Source of the DNA: an uncultured Paracoccaceae bacterium
GTDB lineage: Bacteria > Pseudomonadota > Alphaproteobacteria > Rhodobacterales > Rhodobacteraceae
DNA: 64,000 nucleotides
Assembly: GCA_937927675.1 (NCBI GenBank)
Contig: CALBSG010000160.1
Coordinates: 23,501 to 87,500 of the forward strand
Reading direction: 5' to 3'
Shown piece after piece: positions 34,884 through 42,754 of the stretch. The notes below the pieces were generated by a model. The model was not told the origin of the DNA. It saw only the letters and a list, made by a program, of their open reading frames with translations, and did not search any database. Position 1 is the stretch's first letter. The number at the start of each line of letters is the position of its first letter. The position numbers and the translations under genes were made by a program.

Positions 34884-35737
34884 GCAACCCCCTTGCCAAA
34901 AGCGGCCAGTCCAGCTTCGGCTGCGCCGATCAACCCGGCATCGGCCCCGCACTGTGCGGGTACGACCAACGGTGCGTCCGTCTTGCGCAGGATGCGCGCC
35001 CGCACGGCCCGATCCAGCATCGCGACCAGCGCGACGTCGTTCCCAAGCCCGCCCCCCACCGGCACCACCGAGGCGCCAACGACATTCAGCACCATCGCCA
35101 AGGGTCCCGAGACGATGGTCAGCCAATGTGCCATGGTTTCTGGCCGGCCTGACACAATCTGCCGGGCCTCCAACCGTTCACCCGTCAGCGCGTGGTGCAA
35201 CCGCTCCAAGCCTCGTGCTCCGCCAACGGTATCAAGACAGCCGATCTGCCCGCAGCCGCAGGGCAGGGCCGGATGGGCGACAATCGGGCCATGCCCCCAT
35301 TCGCCGGCAAAACCACCAGCCCCTGAGACAAGGCGCCCGTCGATCACCAGCCCGCCGCCAACGCCTGTCCCCAAGATGATGCCAAAGACATTCCCATGCC
35401 CGCGCGCCGCGCCGCGCCGTGTCTCTGCCAGTGCAAAGCAATCGGCGTCATTCAGCACCAAAACTGGGCGGCTGAGCATGGCTTGCAGCGTTTCAACAAC
35501 CCGCGTTCCGTTCAGGCACGGAATATTGGCCACAGTCGCCACCCCGGTGTCTGGGTCGACCACCCCAGCGATCGAAATTGCCACGGCTCTGGCGTCCCCG
35601 GCGAGGTTTGACAGGGCTGCGGCAAAGGCAACAAGGTCATTGGCTGGCGTTTCGGCCTCGCCAACGCGGGTAATCTCGCCCGCCGCCACCCGTGCGGCTT
35701 TGATCCGCGAGCCGCCAATGTCGAATGCTGCGATCAT
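34880..35737 (-). CDS. ROK family sugar kinase (N-acetylhexosamine kinase-like)
   Basis: A 285-residue cytosolic kinase. ATP-binding DIGGSRIKAARV lies at the N-terminus, the catalytic aspartate in VLNDADCFALAE, then GIILGTGVGGGLVIDG, the ROK signature GEWGHGPI and the zinc-binding CGCGQIGCLDT. This pattern fits NagK/NanK-type kinases of GlcNAc or ManNAc and also glucokinases. I chose ATG 35737 because AGGA sits 5 nt upstream; ATG 35755 is an alternative with no clear ribosome site. It overlaps cutC and lies 0.8 kb from nagA across pyrF. Confidence 0.85.
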   Translation of the reverse strand: MIAAFDIGGSRIKAARVAAGEITRVGEAETPANDLVAFAAALSNLAGDARAVAISIAGVVDPDTGVATVANIPCLNGTRVVETLQAMLSRPVLVLNDADCFALAETRRGAARGHGNVFGIILGTGVGGGLVIDGRLVSGAGGFAGEWGHGPIVAHPALPCGCGQIGCLDTVGGARGLERLHHALTGERLEARQIVSGRPETMAHWLTIVSGPLAMVLNVVGASVVPVGGGLGNDVALVAMLDRAVRARILRKTDAPLVVPAQCGADAGLIGAAEAGLAAFGKGVA

Positions 35738-35864
35738 GCTTGTCCTGTTGTTCATTGCGTTCAGAATAGCGGTGCCACCGCTGCGGGCAATCCCGTGCTT
35801 GACACTGCGCTTGACACAGGGCGTCCTGCACCGCAAACCCCGGCAAACTTGACCGGAGCCCGAA

Positions 35865-36554
35865 ATGTCTGATGACCGTTTGATCGTTGCCCTTGATGTG
35901 CCGAATGTGGTGCAGGGGCTGGAACTTGCGTCGCGCCTTGGCGATGCGGTCAGCTTTTACAAGATTGGCCTTGGGATGTTGACGGGCGGCGGTTTTGCCT
36001 TGGCCAATGAACTGAAGCAGGAACAGGGCAAGCGGGTGTTTCTGGACATGAAACTGTTCGACATCGGCGCCACGATTGAGGCCGCGGTGCGCGGCATTTC
36101 CCAATATGATCTGGATTTCCTGACCGTGCATGGCGATCCGCAAGTTGTGCGCGCGGCCTGCGAGGGCAAGCGCGGCACCGATTTGAAGATTCTGGCCGTC
36201 ACGGTGCTGACCTCTTTGGACCGGGCCGATCTGGATGCGAACCTGATCAAACCGGGCGATATCCATGAGATTACCTTGGAGCGGGCCGCACGCGCGCTGG
36301 AGGCGGGGGCCGACGGCGTCATTGCAAGCCCGCAAGAGGCCGCGATGATCCGCGCGTTGCCGCAGGCGAAGGGGCGGTTGATCGTGACGCCGGGTGTGCG
36401 CCCGGCTGGCGCGGCCGTGGGGGATCAAAAGCGCATTGCAACGCCAGCGCAGGCGATTGCCGATGGGGCCAATCACATCGTCGTCGGGCGTCCGATCTGG
36501 CAGGCCGCTGATCCCGCCGCCGCAGCGCGGGCGATTGTGGCCGAGTTGGCCTGA
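35865..36554 (+). CDS. pyrF: Orotidine 5'-phosphate decarboxylase
   Basis: Last step of UMP synthesis (EC 4.1.1.23). The 229-residue TIM barrel shows IVALDVPN, FLDMKLFDIGATIEAA (the D-x-K-x-x-D active site), VTVLTSLD, VTPGVRPAG and HIVVGRPIW. It stands alone on the plus strand between two minus-strand groups and ends 4 nt from the convergent nagA stop. Confidence 0.97.
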   Translation: MSDDRLIVALDVPNVVQGLELASRLGDAVSFYKIGLGMLTGGGFALANELKQEQGKRVFLDMKLFDIGATIEAAVRGISQYDLDFLTVHGDPQVVRAACEGKRGTDLKILAVTVLTSLDRADLDANLIKPGDIHEITLERAARALEAGADGVIASPQEAAMIRALPQAKGRLIVTPGVRPAGAAVGDQKRIATPAQAIADGANHIVVGRPIWQAADPAAAARAIVAELA

Positions 36555-36564
36555 CCTGTCAGGC
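36549..36564. terminator. Hairpin spanning the convergent pyrF and nagA stop codons
   Basis: A 7-bp inverted repeat GCCTGAC / GTCAGGC, 2-nt centre, includes both stop codons. There is no T-tract on either side, so terminator function is uncertain. Confidence 0.35.
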
Positions 36565-37695
36565 GGCAAGGCGCTCGCCAGCCCGCCAGACAGCGGCAAG
36601 CTGCAAATTTCCGTCCAGATGCACCATGTCAGCCGGCATCCCCGGCTTAAACTGGCCAAGGTCTGACAGACGGCCAAGCAATTTGGCAGGCGTCGTGGTG
36701 ACCATCCGCAGCGCTTGGTCCAAGGGCAGGCCAACCTCTTGCACCATGATCTGGACCGCGCGCGGCAAAGTAAGATCCGCCCCGGCCAAGGTGCCGTCCT
36801 CAAGCGTCAGCCGTCCGCCTTGCCGCAGGATCCGCCGCCCGCCCAGCATGAATTCGGTCAAATCGCTGCCCGCTGCGGCCATGCAGTCCGACACCAGAAA
36901 CAACCCAGATGGCCGCGCGGCAAGGGCGATACGCAACGTGGCAATGGCAACATGATGGCCGTCGGCGATCAACCCCGCCGCCAGATCTGAACTTAGCACC
37001 GCGCCAACCATGCCGGGATCACGATTGCCAAGCTGGCTCATGGCGTTGAACAGATGGGTGGCACAGTGCGCCCCGGCTCTGATTGCCATTTGCGCTTCGG
37101 CAAAACTGGCTTCGCTGTGGCCAAGGCTGACCACAACGCCCGCCGCTGCCAGTGTGGCTATCTGATCGGCGGTGACCGATGCAGGGGCTAGGGTCAGCAT
37201 CAGGCCCGGCAATTGGCGCGCGGCCTTGCAGTAAAGATCAAGATCGGCCGCCGTCATCGGTCGGATCAGGCCGGAATCGTGGGCACCCTTGCGGCGCGGA
37301 TCCAGATGCGGGCCTTCGAGATGCAGCCCGAGAAAGCCGGGCACGCCAGCGCGCGCGGCCTCGATCCCGGCGTGGATGACGCGTTGGGTGGCATCAGCCG
37401 TGTCGGTGATCAGGGTTGGAAGAATTCCGGTTGCCCCCAGCCTGCCATGCAAAGCACAAAGCTGGGCCAATGTGTCAGCCGTGGTCTGGCCATCGACCAT
37501 GACCCCACCGCCGCCATTGACCTGAAGATCCAGAAAACCCGGTGCCAAGGTGCCTGACGGCAACCGAACCACTTGCGCATCCGCTGGGGCATCGGCCCAG
37601 ATCCCAAGAACCTTGCCGTTCTCGGTCACAAGGCAGGCACCGGGGTGCAAGACGTGACCGTCAAAGATATCCGCCCCGGTGAAGGCCTGCTTCAT
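36559..37695 (-). CDS. nagA: N-acetylglucosamine-6-phosphate deacetylase
   Basis: Deacetylates GlcNAc-6-P to GlcN-6-P (EC 3.5.1.25). The 378-residue amidohydrolase has APGFLDLQVNGGGG, GLHLEGPHLDPRRKGAH with the metal-binding Glu, VVSLGHSEAS and ATHLFNAMSQLGNRDPG with metal histidines, and the catalytic aspartate in FLVSDCMAAAG. The ATG at 37695 overlaps the preceding stop as TGATG; a GTG one codon earlier is possible. It is the last gene of the kinase-GntR-isomerase-nagA operon. Confidence 0.95.
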   Translation of the reverse strand: MKQAFTGADIFDGHVLHPGACLVTENGKVLGIWADAPADAQVVRLPSGTLAPGFLDLQVNGGGGVMVDGQTTADTLAQLCALHGRLGATGILPTLITDTADATQRVIHAGIEAARAGVPGFLGLHLEGPHLDPRRKGAHDSGLIRPMTAADLDLYCKAARQLPGLMLTLAPASVTADQIATLAAAGVVVSLGHSEASFAEAQMAIRAGAHCATHLFNAMSQLGNRDPGMVGAVLSSDLAAGLIADGHHVAIATLRIALAARPSGLFLVSDCMAAAGSDLTEFMLGGRRILRQGGRLTLEDGTLAGADLTLPRAVQIMVQEVGLPLDQALRMVTTTPAKLLGRLSDLGQFKPGMPADMVHLDGNLQLAAVWRAGERLAA

Positions 37696-38729
37696 CACAC
37701 TGTCTCCGTCACTTTGCGCAGATGTGGGGGGGTGTCTGGATCAAAACCGCGGCGGCGCGCAAGACCTTCGACAAAGCTGTAAAAGCTGACGATCAGCACC
37801 AGCGGCGCCACAAGGGGATGAAGCCCGCCGACGGTGGGCAAGCTGGCACAGCCTGACGCGCTGGCCCCGGTCAGGAATACATCTGCCCCCTGTGCGGCCA
37901 GCCGCGCGGCGGTGGCGCAGACATGGGGCTGTGCCGCGTCTTCGACCGCCAGCGCAAAGACCGGAAACTGCGCCTGTACAATGGCGGCGGGGCCGTGCAG
38001 CACCTCTGCCGCAGAATAGCTTTCGGCGTGCAGGCCTGAGGTTTCCTTGAATTTCAGCGCCACCTCGTTCGAAATCGCATAGGCTGGCCCGCGCCCCAAG
38101 ACATAAAGCGATTGCGCCCGCACCAGCCGTTGCGCCAACGGCGACCAGTCCAGCGTCAGGGCCCTGGCAAAAGCGTCTGGCAAAGATTGAACAGCACGGC
38201 GCAGATCGGCGTCCTCTTGCCATTCTGCCAGCAGGGCAAGCCCCGCCAGAACCGAATTCACAAAGGTTTTCGTCGCCGCGACCGAGGTTTCCGGCCCCGC
38301 CAGCAGCGCCAGCGGATGTTCCACAGCGGCGGCCATCGGGCTGTCGGCCTGATTGGTCAGGGCCAGCGTCAACGCCCCTGTGCTACGGGCCGATTCCATC
38401 ATGGCAACGATGTCGGGGCTTTTGCCGGATTGCGAGATGCCGATGCAAGCAGCCCCCGAAAGCCGCAGGTGCCGACCATAGACCGAGGCAACCGACGGGC
38501 CAACCGAGGCGACCGGCACCCCGGCAAGCAGTTCGATGGCATATTTCAAATAGGTTGCCGCATGGTCGGAAGACCCTCGGGCAATTGTGGCAATCAGGAC
38601 GGGGTCCGCCTGACGCAGCGCCTGTGCGGCGGCCTTCAACGCCGCGCCAGAGCCATCCAGAAACCGCTGTGCAGCCTCGGGTATTTCGGCGACTTCGCGG
38701 GCCATTCGGGTTTGGGTAGGCTGGATCAC
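37695..38729 (-). CDS. SIS-domain glucosamine-6-phosphate deaminase (NagB-II type)
   Basis: Two SIS domains in 344 residues, like the isomerase half of GlmS but without the glutaminase half. ARGSSDHAATYLKYA opens the first domain, ISQSGKSPDIVAMM is the phosphosugar loop, ATKTFVNSVLAGL follows and LGRGPAYAISNEVALKFKE opens the second. Fused to nothing and placed before nagA it most likely converts GlcN-6-P to Fru-6-P plus ammonia (NagB-II, known from Shewanella). An AgaS-type galactosamine enzyme is the main alternative. Starts with GTG overlapping the GntR stop. Confidence 0.85.
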   Translation of the reverse strand: MIQPTQTRMAREVAEIPEAAQRFLDGSGAALKAAAQALRQADPVLIATIARGSSDHAATYLKYAIELLAGVPVASVGPSVASVYGRHLRLSGAACIGISQSGKSPDIVAMMESARSTGALTLALTNQADSPMAAAVEHPLALLAGPETSVAATKTFVNSVLAGLALLAEWQEDADLRRAVQSLPDAFARALTLDWSPLAQRLVRAQSLYVLGRGPAYAISNEVALKFKETSGLHAESYSAAEVLHGPAAIVQAQFPVFALAVEDAAQPHVCATAARLAAQGADVFLTGASASGCASLPTVGGLHPLVAPLVLIVSFYSFVEGLARRRGFDPDTPPHLRKVTETV

Positions 38730-39493
38730 GATGCAGGCCTTTCGTCTTCAGGCGCAAGTTTCAATTCAACCGCAAAATCATAAGCATCGCCGCGATAAAG
38801 CGAGCGGGTGAATTCCACGACCTGACCCGATGGCAGATAGCTGATCCGTTCAATCTTCAATCCGGGCGCGCCAACCGCCACGCCCAGCAGTGCCGAATCT
38901 CTGGCGTCGATCGAGGTTGCCGAGATGCGCTGTACGGCGCGGGTTGGGCGCAGGCCGCGGGTTTGCAGCACGGCATAAAGCGAAGATTGCACCGCCTCTG
39001 GATCGGGCAGCAGGTTGGTGGAGAGGGTGGCGCGTTCAATGGCCAGCGGGACACCATCCGAACAGCGCACCCGTTCCAACCGCGTGACCCGATCCCCCGC
39101 GCCAAGGCCAAGCGCCATCACCTCTTCGGGGGCGGGCGCGTCGATCCGGCGCGAGATCCACCGGGTTTCCACGCTGCGCCCGCGCCGGGCCATGTCTTCG
39201 GTGAACGAGGTCAGCAAGGATAGCGCCTGTTCCAGCCGTTCGACCTTTTGCGCAACATAGGTCCCGGATCCGCGGCGCTGCACCAATTGGCCGGTGGCCA
39301 CCAGTTCCTGAATGGCCTTGCGCACTGTAACGCGGGAAAGCCCGGTCATCTGGGCCATGTCACGTTCTGCCGGCAGGCAATCGCCGGGGGTCAGTTCCCC
39401 TGCGGCCAGCGCGGCCGCGATGTGCCGCTGCAATTGCAGATAAAGCGGGCCGGAAGCGCCGCCGTCGAAATGTCCAGCACTAAAAAGCGTCAT
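38726..39493 (-). CDS. GntR/HutC-family regulator (NagR/NagQ-like)
   Basis: A 255-residue repressor-type protein: winged helix with LPAERDMAQMTGLSRVTVRKA around residues 40-60 and GQLVQRRGSGTYV, then a UTRA effector domain ending in VEFTRSLYRGDAYDF. UTRA domains of this subgroup (NagR/YvoA, DasR) bind GlcN-6-P or GlcNAc-6-P, products made by its neighbours. Overlaps both flanking genes by 4 nt. A palindrome at 40361-40382 is a candidate operator. A second regulator at 60489-61265 is a clear paralogue. Confidence 0.9.
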   Translation of the reverse strand: MTLFSAGHFDGGASGPLYLQLQRHIAAALAAGELTPGDCLPAERDMAQMTGLSRVTVRKAIQELVATGQLVQRRGSGTYVAQKVERLEQALSLLTSFTEDMARRGRSVETRWISRRIDAPAPEEVMALGLGAGDRVTRLERVRCSDGVPLAIERATLSTNLLPDPEAVQSSLYAVLQTRGLRPTRAVQRISATSIDARDSALLGVAVGAPGLKIERISYLPSGQVVEFTRSLYRGDAYDFAVELKLAPEDERPAS

Positions 39494-40329
39494 GCTGCGG
39501 TCTCCATGGCAAGCATCAGGGCGCCGTCCAACGCATTGCCCTGGGCGGGGCGCTGCGTCCAGCGGCCGATGCGCCCCGCATAGGTTGTCCCAAGGCCGCC
39601 GACAAAGGTGACGGGCAGTGCGGGGTCAGGCTGAAGGGCTGCAAGGGTCGCTTCAACCTCTTGCGTGGCGACGTCTAGGATGGCTTCTGCCGCTGGATCT
39701 GTGGAGTTCAACAGCCGTGGTGCCCATTGGGCGTAATCGGCGGGTCTTGCCGTCAGGCTATAGGCCACCAGCCGGTCAGGCGCCTCAAAATGGTCCAGCA
39801 CCGCCAGCAAAAGCGGGGTCATCTCATGCACCCCGTCCAGCGCCCGCAGCGCGCGGGCCAACAGGCTGCGGCCCAAGGCGGCGCCGCTGCCCTCATCCCC
39901 CAGCCAGAACCCCCAGCCGCCGATCTGGCGCATCCGCCCGTCCTGTTGCCGTGCAAAGACCGAACCGGTCCCCATCGCGGCCACAAGACCGTCTTCGGCC
40001 CCAAGCGCCCCTTTGGCCGTGGTCAGCGCGTCTGTCTCAATCCGGCTGGCGGCAAAGGGAAGATGCGCCCCAAGCCATTCAGCCGCCCCGGCGGCGTTGG
40101 CCCCGGCAAGCCCCAAGCCCGCACGAATTTGCGACAACGGCGCGCTGGACCCCAAGGCCTGCTGCGCGGCGCTGGTTGCCGCGCCAAGAATGTTTTGCAA
40201 GGCAAGATCGCGATTTGAAAAGATATTCGCTGGCCCCGTCTCGGCGCGCGCAAGAATACGGCCCGTCGCGTCAGCCAAAGCCACGCGACACCCCGTCCCC
40301 CCGCCGTCAACGCCCAAGAACAGCTGCAT
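39490..40329 (-). CDS. BadF/BadG-family amino-sugar kinase (MurK/NagK-like)
   Basis: A 279-residue ASKHA-fold kinase: FLGVDGGGTGCRVAL phosphate-1 loop, ANIFSNRDLALQNI, GLGLAGANAAG, the adenosine region MGTGSVFARQ and GGWGFWLGDEGSGAALGR. This family contains eukaryotic GlcNAc kinase and Clostridium acetobutylicum MurK, which phosphorylates MurNAc and GlcNAc at O6. Being divergent from murQ, whose substrate is MurNAc-6-P, makes a MurK role attractive; specificity is inferred. ATG at 40329 with GGGAG upstream. First gene of the minus-strand arm. Confidence 0.85.
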   Translation of the reverse strand: MQLFLGVDGGGTGCRVALADATGRILARAETGPANIFSNRDLALQNILGAATSAAQQALGSSAPLSQIRAGLGLAGANAAGAAEWLGAHLPFAASRIETDALTTAKGALGAEDGLVAAMGTGSVFARQQDGRMRQIGGWGFWLGDEGSGAALGRSLLARALRALDGVHEMTPLLLAVLDHFEAPDRLVAYSLTARPADYAQWAPRLLNSTDPAAEAILDVATQEVEATLAALQPDPALPVTFVGGLGTTYAGRIGRWTQRPAQGNALDGALMLAMETAA

Positions 40330-40360
40330 CCGAATCTCCCACTCGAACAATACAACATAG

Positions 40361-40382
40361 ATACCAATTTGTAATCTGGTAT
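40361..40382. promoter_or_regulatory. Palindrome in the kinase-murQ divergent promoter region
   Basis: Perfect arms ATACCA and TGGTAT separated by 10 bp. On the minus strand it straddles a possible -35 (TTACAA, 40374-40369) whose -10 (TATTGT, 40352-40347) lies 16 bp on, ahead of the kinase start. A good position for an operator of the GntR regulator encoded next door; arm order is the reverse of the TGGT...ACCA core of DasR/NagR sites, so the match is only suggestive. Confidence 0.5.
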
Positions 40383-40441
40383 TGCTCGTATGCTGATATT
40401 AGGTTCTTATAGGTCAATTTTGATCGTTTGTCAGCTTATAC

Positions 40442-40470
40442 TTTACAACTGGCATTAAAGTGGCATTATA
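40442..40470 (+). promoter_or_regulatory. Candidate murQ promoter with TGGCATTA direct repeat
   Basis: TTTACA (40442-40447) and CATTAT (40464-40469), 16 bp apart, lie 22 nt before the murQ ATG. Two copies of TGGCATTA, 11 bp apart (40450-40457 and 40461-40468), cover this element. Confidence 0.35.
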
Positions 40471-40490
40471 TTGAGCCGAGGGGGATTCGT

Positions 40491-41372
40491 ATGGCTGAGC
40501 GTCAGACAGAGCAGGTGCATCCGCTGGGCAAGGGCCTTCATCGGCAACCCGCTCAGGCTGTGCTGTCCGCCGTTCTGGTCACGCAAGAGCAGGCTTTGGC
40601 CAAGTTGCACGCCTGCCTTCCGGATCTTGAGCGTGCGGCAGACCTTGCGGCAGAGGCGCTTCTGGCTGGGGGTAAGCTGGCCTATGCCGGAGCGGGATCT
40701 TCCGGGTTGATGGCGCTGGCCGATTGTCTGGAGCTTGCGGGAACCTTTGGTATTCCGCGCGAACAAACCCCTATGCTTTTTGCCGGTGGTGCGGCTGCAC
40801 TTTTGGCCATGACGGGCGGGGTCGAGGATGATGTCGCCCAAGCCATGACAGATGTGGTGAACGCCGGAATCGGGGCTGGTGATGTTGTGCTGTGTCTGGC
40901 TGCATCGGGGTCAACGCCTTACACAGTGGCTGTCGCAACCGCAGCCCGAAGCGCGGGGGCAAGGGTGATCGGTTTGGCGAATATCGCCAATGCCCCCCTG
41001 TACGATCTGAGCGACATTTCAGTGTTGCTGGAGACCGGGCCAGAGGTGGTGGCCGGGTCAACCCGGCTTGGTGCCGCGACCGCACAGAAGGCCGCGTTGA
41101 ACATGATCTCTGTCCTTGTCGGTGTCCGGCTGGGTGCCGTGCATGACGGGCAGATGGTTAACCTGATTGCCGATAACATCAAGCTTGTCGACCGGGCCGC
41201 CCGCATTGTGGCGCGGATCGCCGGTACCGGAGAAGAGGCCGCACGGGTGGCGCTGCATCACACCAACGGGGCGGTGAAACCGGCGATTTTGGTCGCGCGC
41301 GGCCAATCCGCTGACGCGGCTTTACAAGCATTGGCGGCCAGCGGTGGAAAGCTGGCCCCATACTTGGATTGA
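40491..41372 (+). CDS. murQ: N-acetylmuramic acid 6-phosphate etherase
   Basis: Cleaves the lactyl ether of MurNAc-6-P to GlcNAc-6-P and D-lactate (EC 4.2.1.126). The 293-residue SIS protein has YAGAGSSGLMALADCLEL, AASGSTPYTVAVA, EVVAGSTRLGAATAQK and NLIADNIKL. The catalytic pair of E. coli MurQ (Glu83 and Glu114) aligns with Glu81 and Glu112 here. The ATG at 40491 has GAGGGGG 7 nt upstream; an earlier in-frame start has none. First gene of the plus-strand arm, followed 43 nt later by the transporter genes. Confidence 0.9.
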   Translation: MAERQTEQVHPLGKGLHRQPAQAVLSAVLVTQEQALAKLHACLPDLERAADLAAEALLAGGKLAYAGAGSSGLMALADCLELAGTFGIPREQTPMLFAGGAAALLAMTGGVEDDVAQAMTDVVNAGIGAGDVVLCLAASGSTPYTVAVATAARSAGARVIGLANIANAPLYDLSDISVLLETGPEVVAGSTRLGAATAQKAALNMISVLVGVRLGAVHDGQMVNLIADNIKLVDRAARIVARIAGTGEEAARVALHHTNGAVKPAILVARGQSADAALQALAASGGKLAPYLD

Positions 41373-41415
41373 TTTTCAAAACCGGGCCAAAGCGCCCGAC
41401 AATAGGGAGACTGCC

Positions 41416-42666
41416 ATGAAATCCACTTTCCGCATTGCCCTTCTGACCAGCACCTTGATGGCTGGCGCGGCTTGGGCCGAAGATGTGACCCTAACAATTG
41501 AATCTTGGCGCAACGACGACCTGTCGATCTGGCAAGAGCAGATCATTCCCGCGTTTGAGGCGGCAAACCCCGGGATCAAGGTGGTCTTTGCCCCCACTGC
41601 ACCGGCGGAATATAACGCCGCGCTGAATTCGAAGCTCGCGGCCGGGTCGGCGGGCGATCTCATCACCTGCCGTCCTTTCGATGCCAGCCTTGAACTTTAC
41701 AATCAGGGCAATCTGGCAGACCTGTCGGGTCTTGCTTCGATGGCCAATTTCTCGTCGGTGGCGAAATCCGCATGGCAGACCGATGATGGCGCGGCCACCT
41801 TCTGTGTGCCGATGGCCTCGGTGATCCACGGCTTCATCTACAATAAGGATGCGTTTGACGCGCTGGGCATCGCCGTGCCGACGACGCGGGATGAATTCTT
41901 TGCCGCATTGGACAAGATCAAGGCGGATGGCACCTATATCCCGATGGCCATGGGCACCAACGACCAGTGGGAAGCGGCCACGATGGGCTATAACAACATC
42001 GGCCCGAACTATTGGAAGGGTGAGGAAGGCCGTCTGGCGCTGATCAAGGGCGAACAGAAGCTGACCGACGAGGCATGGGTGGCCCCATTCAAGGAGTTGG
42101 CGCGCTGGAAGGATTATCTCGGCGACGGGTTTGAGGCGCAAACCTACCCCGACAGCCAGAACCTGTTCACCCTTGGCCGTGCCGCCGTTTACCCTGCCGG
42201 CTCGTGGGAAATCTCGGGCTTCAACACGCAAGCACAGTTCAAGATGGGCGCCTTCCCGCCGCCGGTCGGCGCGGCTGGCGACACCTGCTATATCTCGGAC
42301 CACACCGATATTGCGATCGGTATGAACGCAAAGACCGCGCATCCGGAAGAAACCAAGAAATTCCTGGAATGGGTCGGCTCGGCGGAATTTGCTGCGATGT
42401 ACGCCAACGCGCTGCCGGGCTTCTTCAGTCTGAACTCTACGGCCGTCGAAATGAAAGACCCGCTGGCCCAAGAGTTCGTGTCATGGCGTGGCAAGTGCCA
42501 GTCGACCATCCGTTCGACCTATCAGATCCTGTCGCGCGGCACGCCGAACTTGGAAAATGAAACCTGGAATGCCAGTGCCAATGTGATCAAGGGCACCGAG
42601 ACGCCCGAGGATGCTGCCAAGCGGCTGCAAGACGGGCTGGCAAGCTGGTATGAACCGCAGAAGTAA
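41416..42666 (+). CDS. ABC transporter sugar-binding protein (CUT1 family)
   Basis: Periplasmic solute-binding protein of 416 residues with a clear signal peptide ending in AGAAWA before EDV. The mature part has the family-1 pattern: LTIESWRNDDLSIWQEQIIP, LNSKLAAGSAGDLITC, FIYNKDAFDALGI, GRAAVYPAGSWEISGF. It starts 43 nt after murQ and is followed by a hairpin and then the two permeases, the classic high-expression position. The ligand is inferred to be a peptidoglycan amino sugar or disaccharide from the neighbours. Confidence 0.9.
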   Translation: MKSTFRIALLTSTLMAGAAWAEDVTLTIESWRNDDLSIWQEQIIPAFEAANPGIKVVFAPTAPAEYNAALNSKLAAGSAGDLITCRPFDASLELYNQGNLADLSGLASMANFSSVAKSAWQTDDGAATFCVPMASVIHGFIYNKDAFDALGIAVPTTRDEFFAALDKIKADGTYIPMAMGTNDQWEAATMGYNNIGPNYWKGEEGRLALIKGEQKLTDEAWVAPFKELARWKDYLGDGFEAQTYPDSQNLFTLGRAAVYPAGSWEISGFNTQAQFKMGAFPPPVGAAGDTCYISDHTDIAIGMNAKTAHPEETKKFLEWVGSAEFAAMYANALPGFFSLNSTAVEMKDPLAQEFVSWRGKCQSTIRSTYQILSRGTPNLENETWNASANVIKGTETPEDAAKRLQDGLASWYEPQK

Positions 42667-42687
42667 GCGCGGACTGCGAATGCGGGA

Positions 42688-42712
42688 CTGGAGGGGCCGT
42701 CTGCCCCTCCAG
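42688..42712 (+). terminator. Intra-operon hairpin after the binding-protein gene
   Basis: Perfect 10-bp stem CTGGAGGGGC / GCCCCTCCAG with loop CGTCT, 21 nt after the binding-protein stop and no T-tract following. Such hairpins usually protect the upstream mRNA and lower downstream expression. Confidence 0.6.
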
Positions 42713-42754
42713 ACCACCCCACGGATATTTTTACCAAGATAAAGGGAGGGAGAC

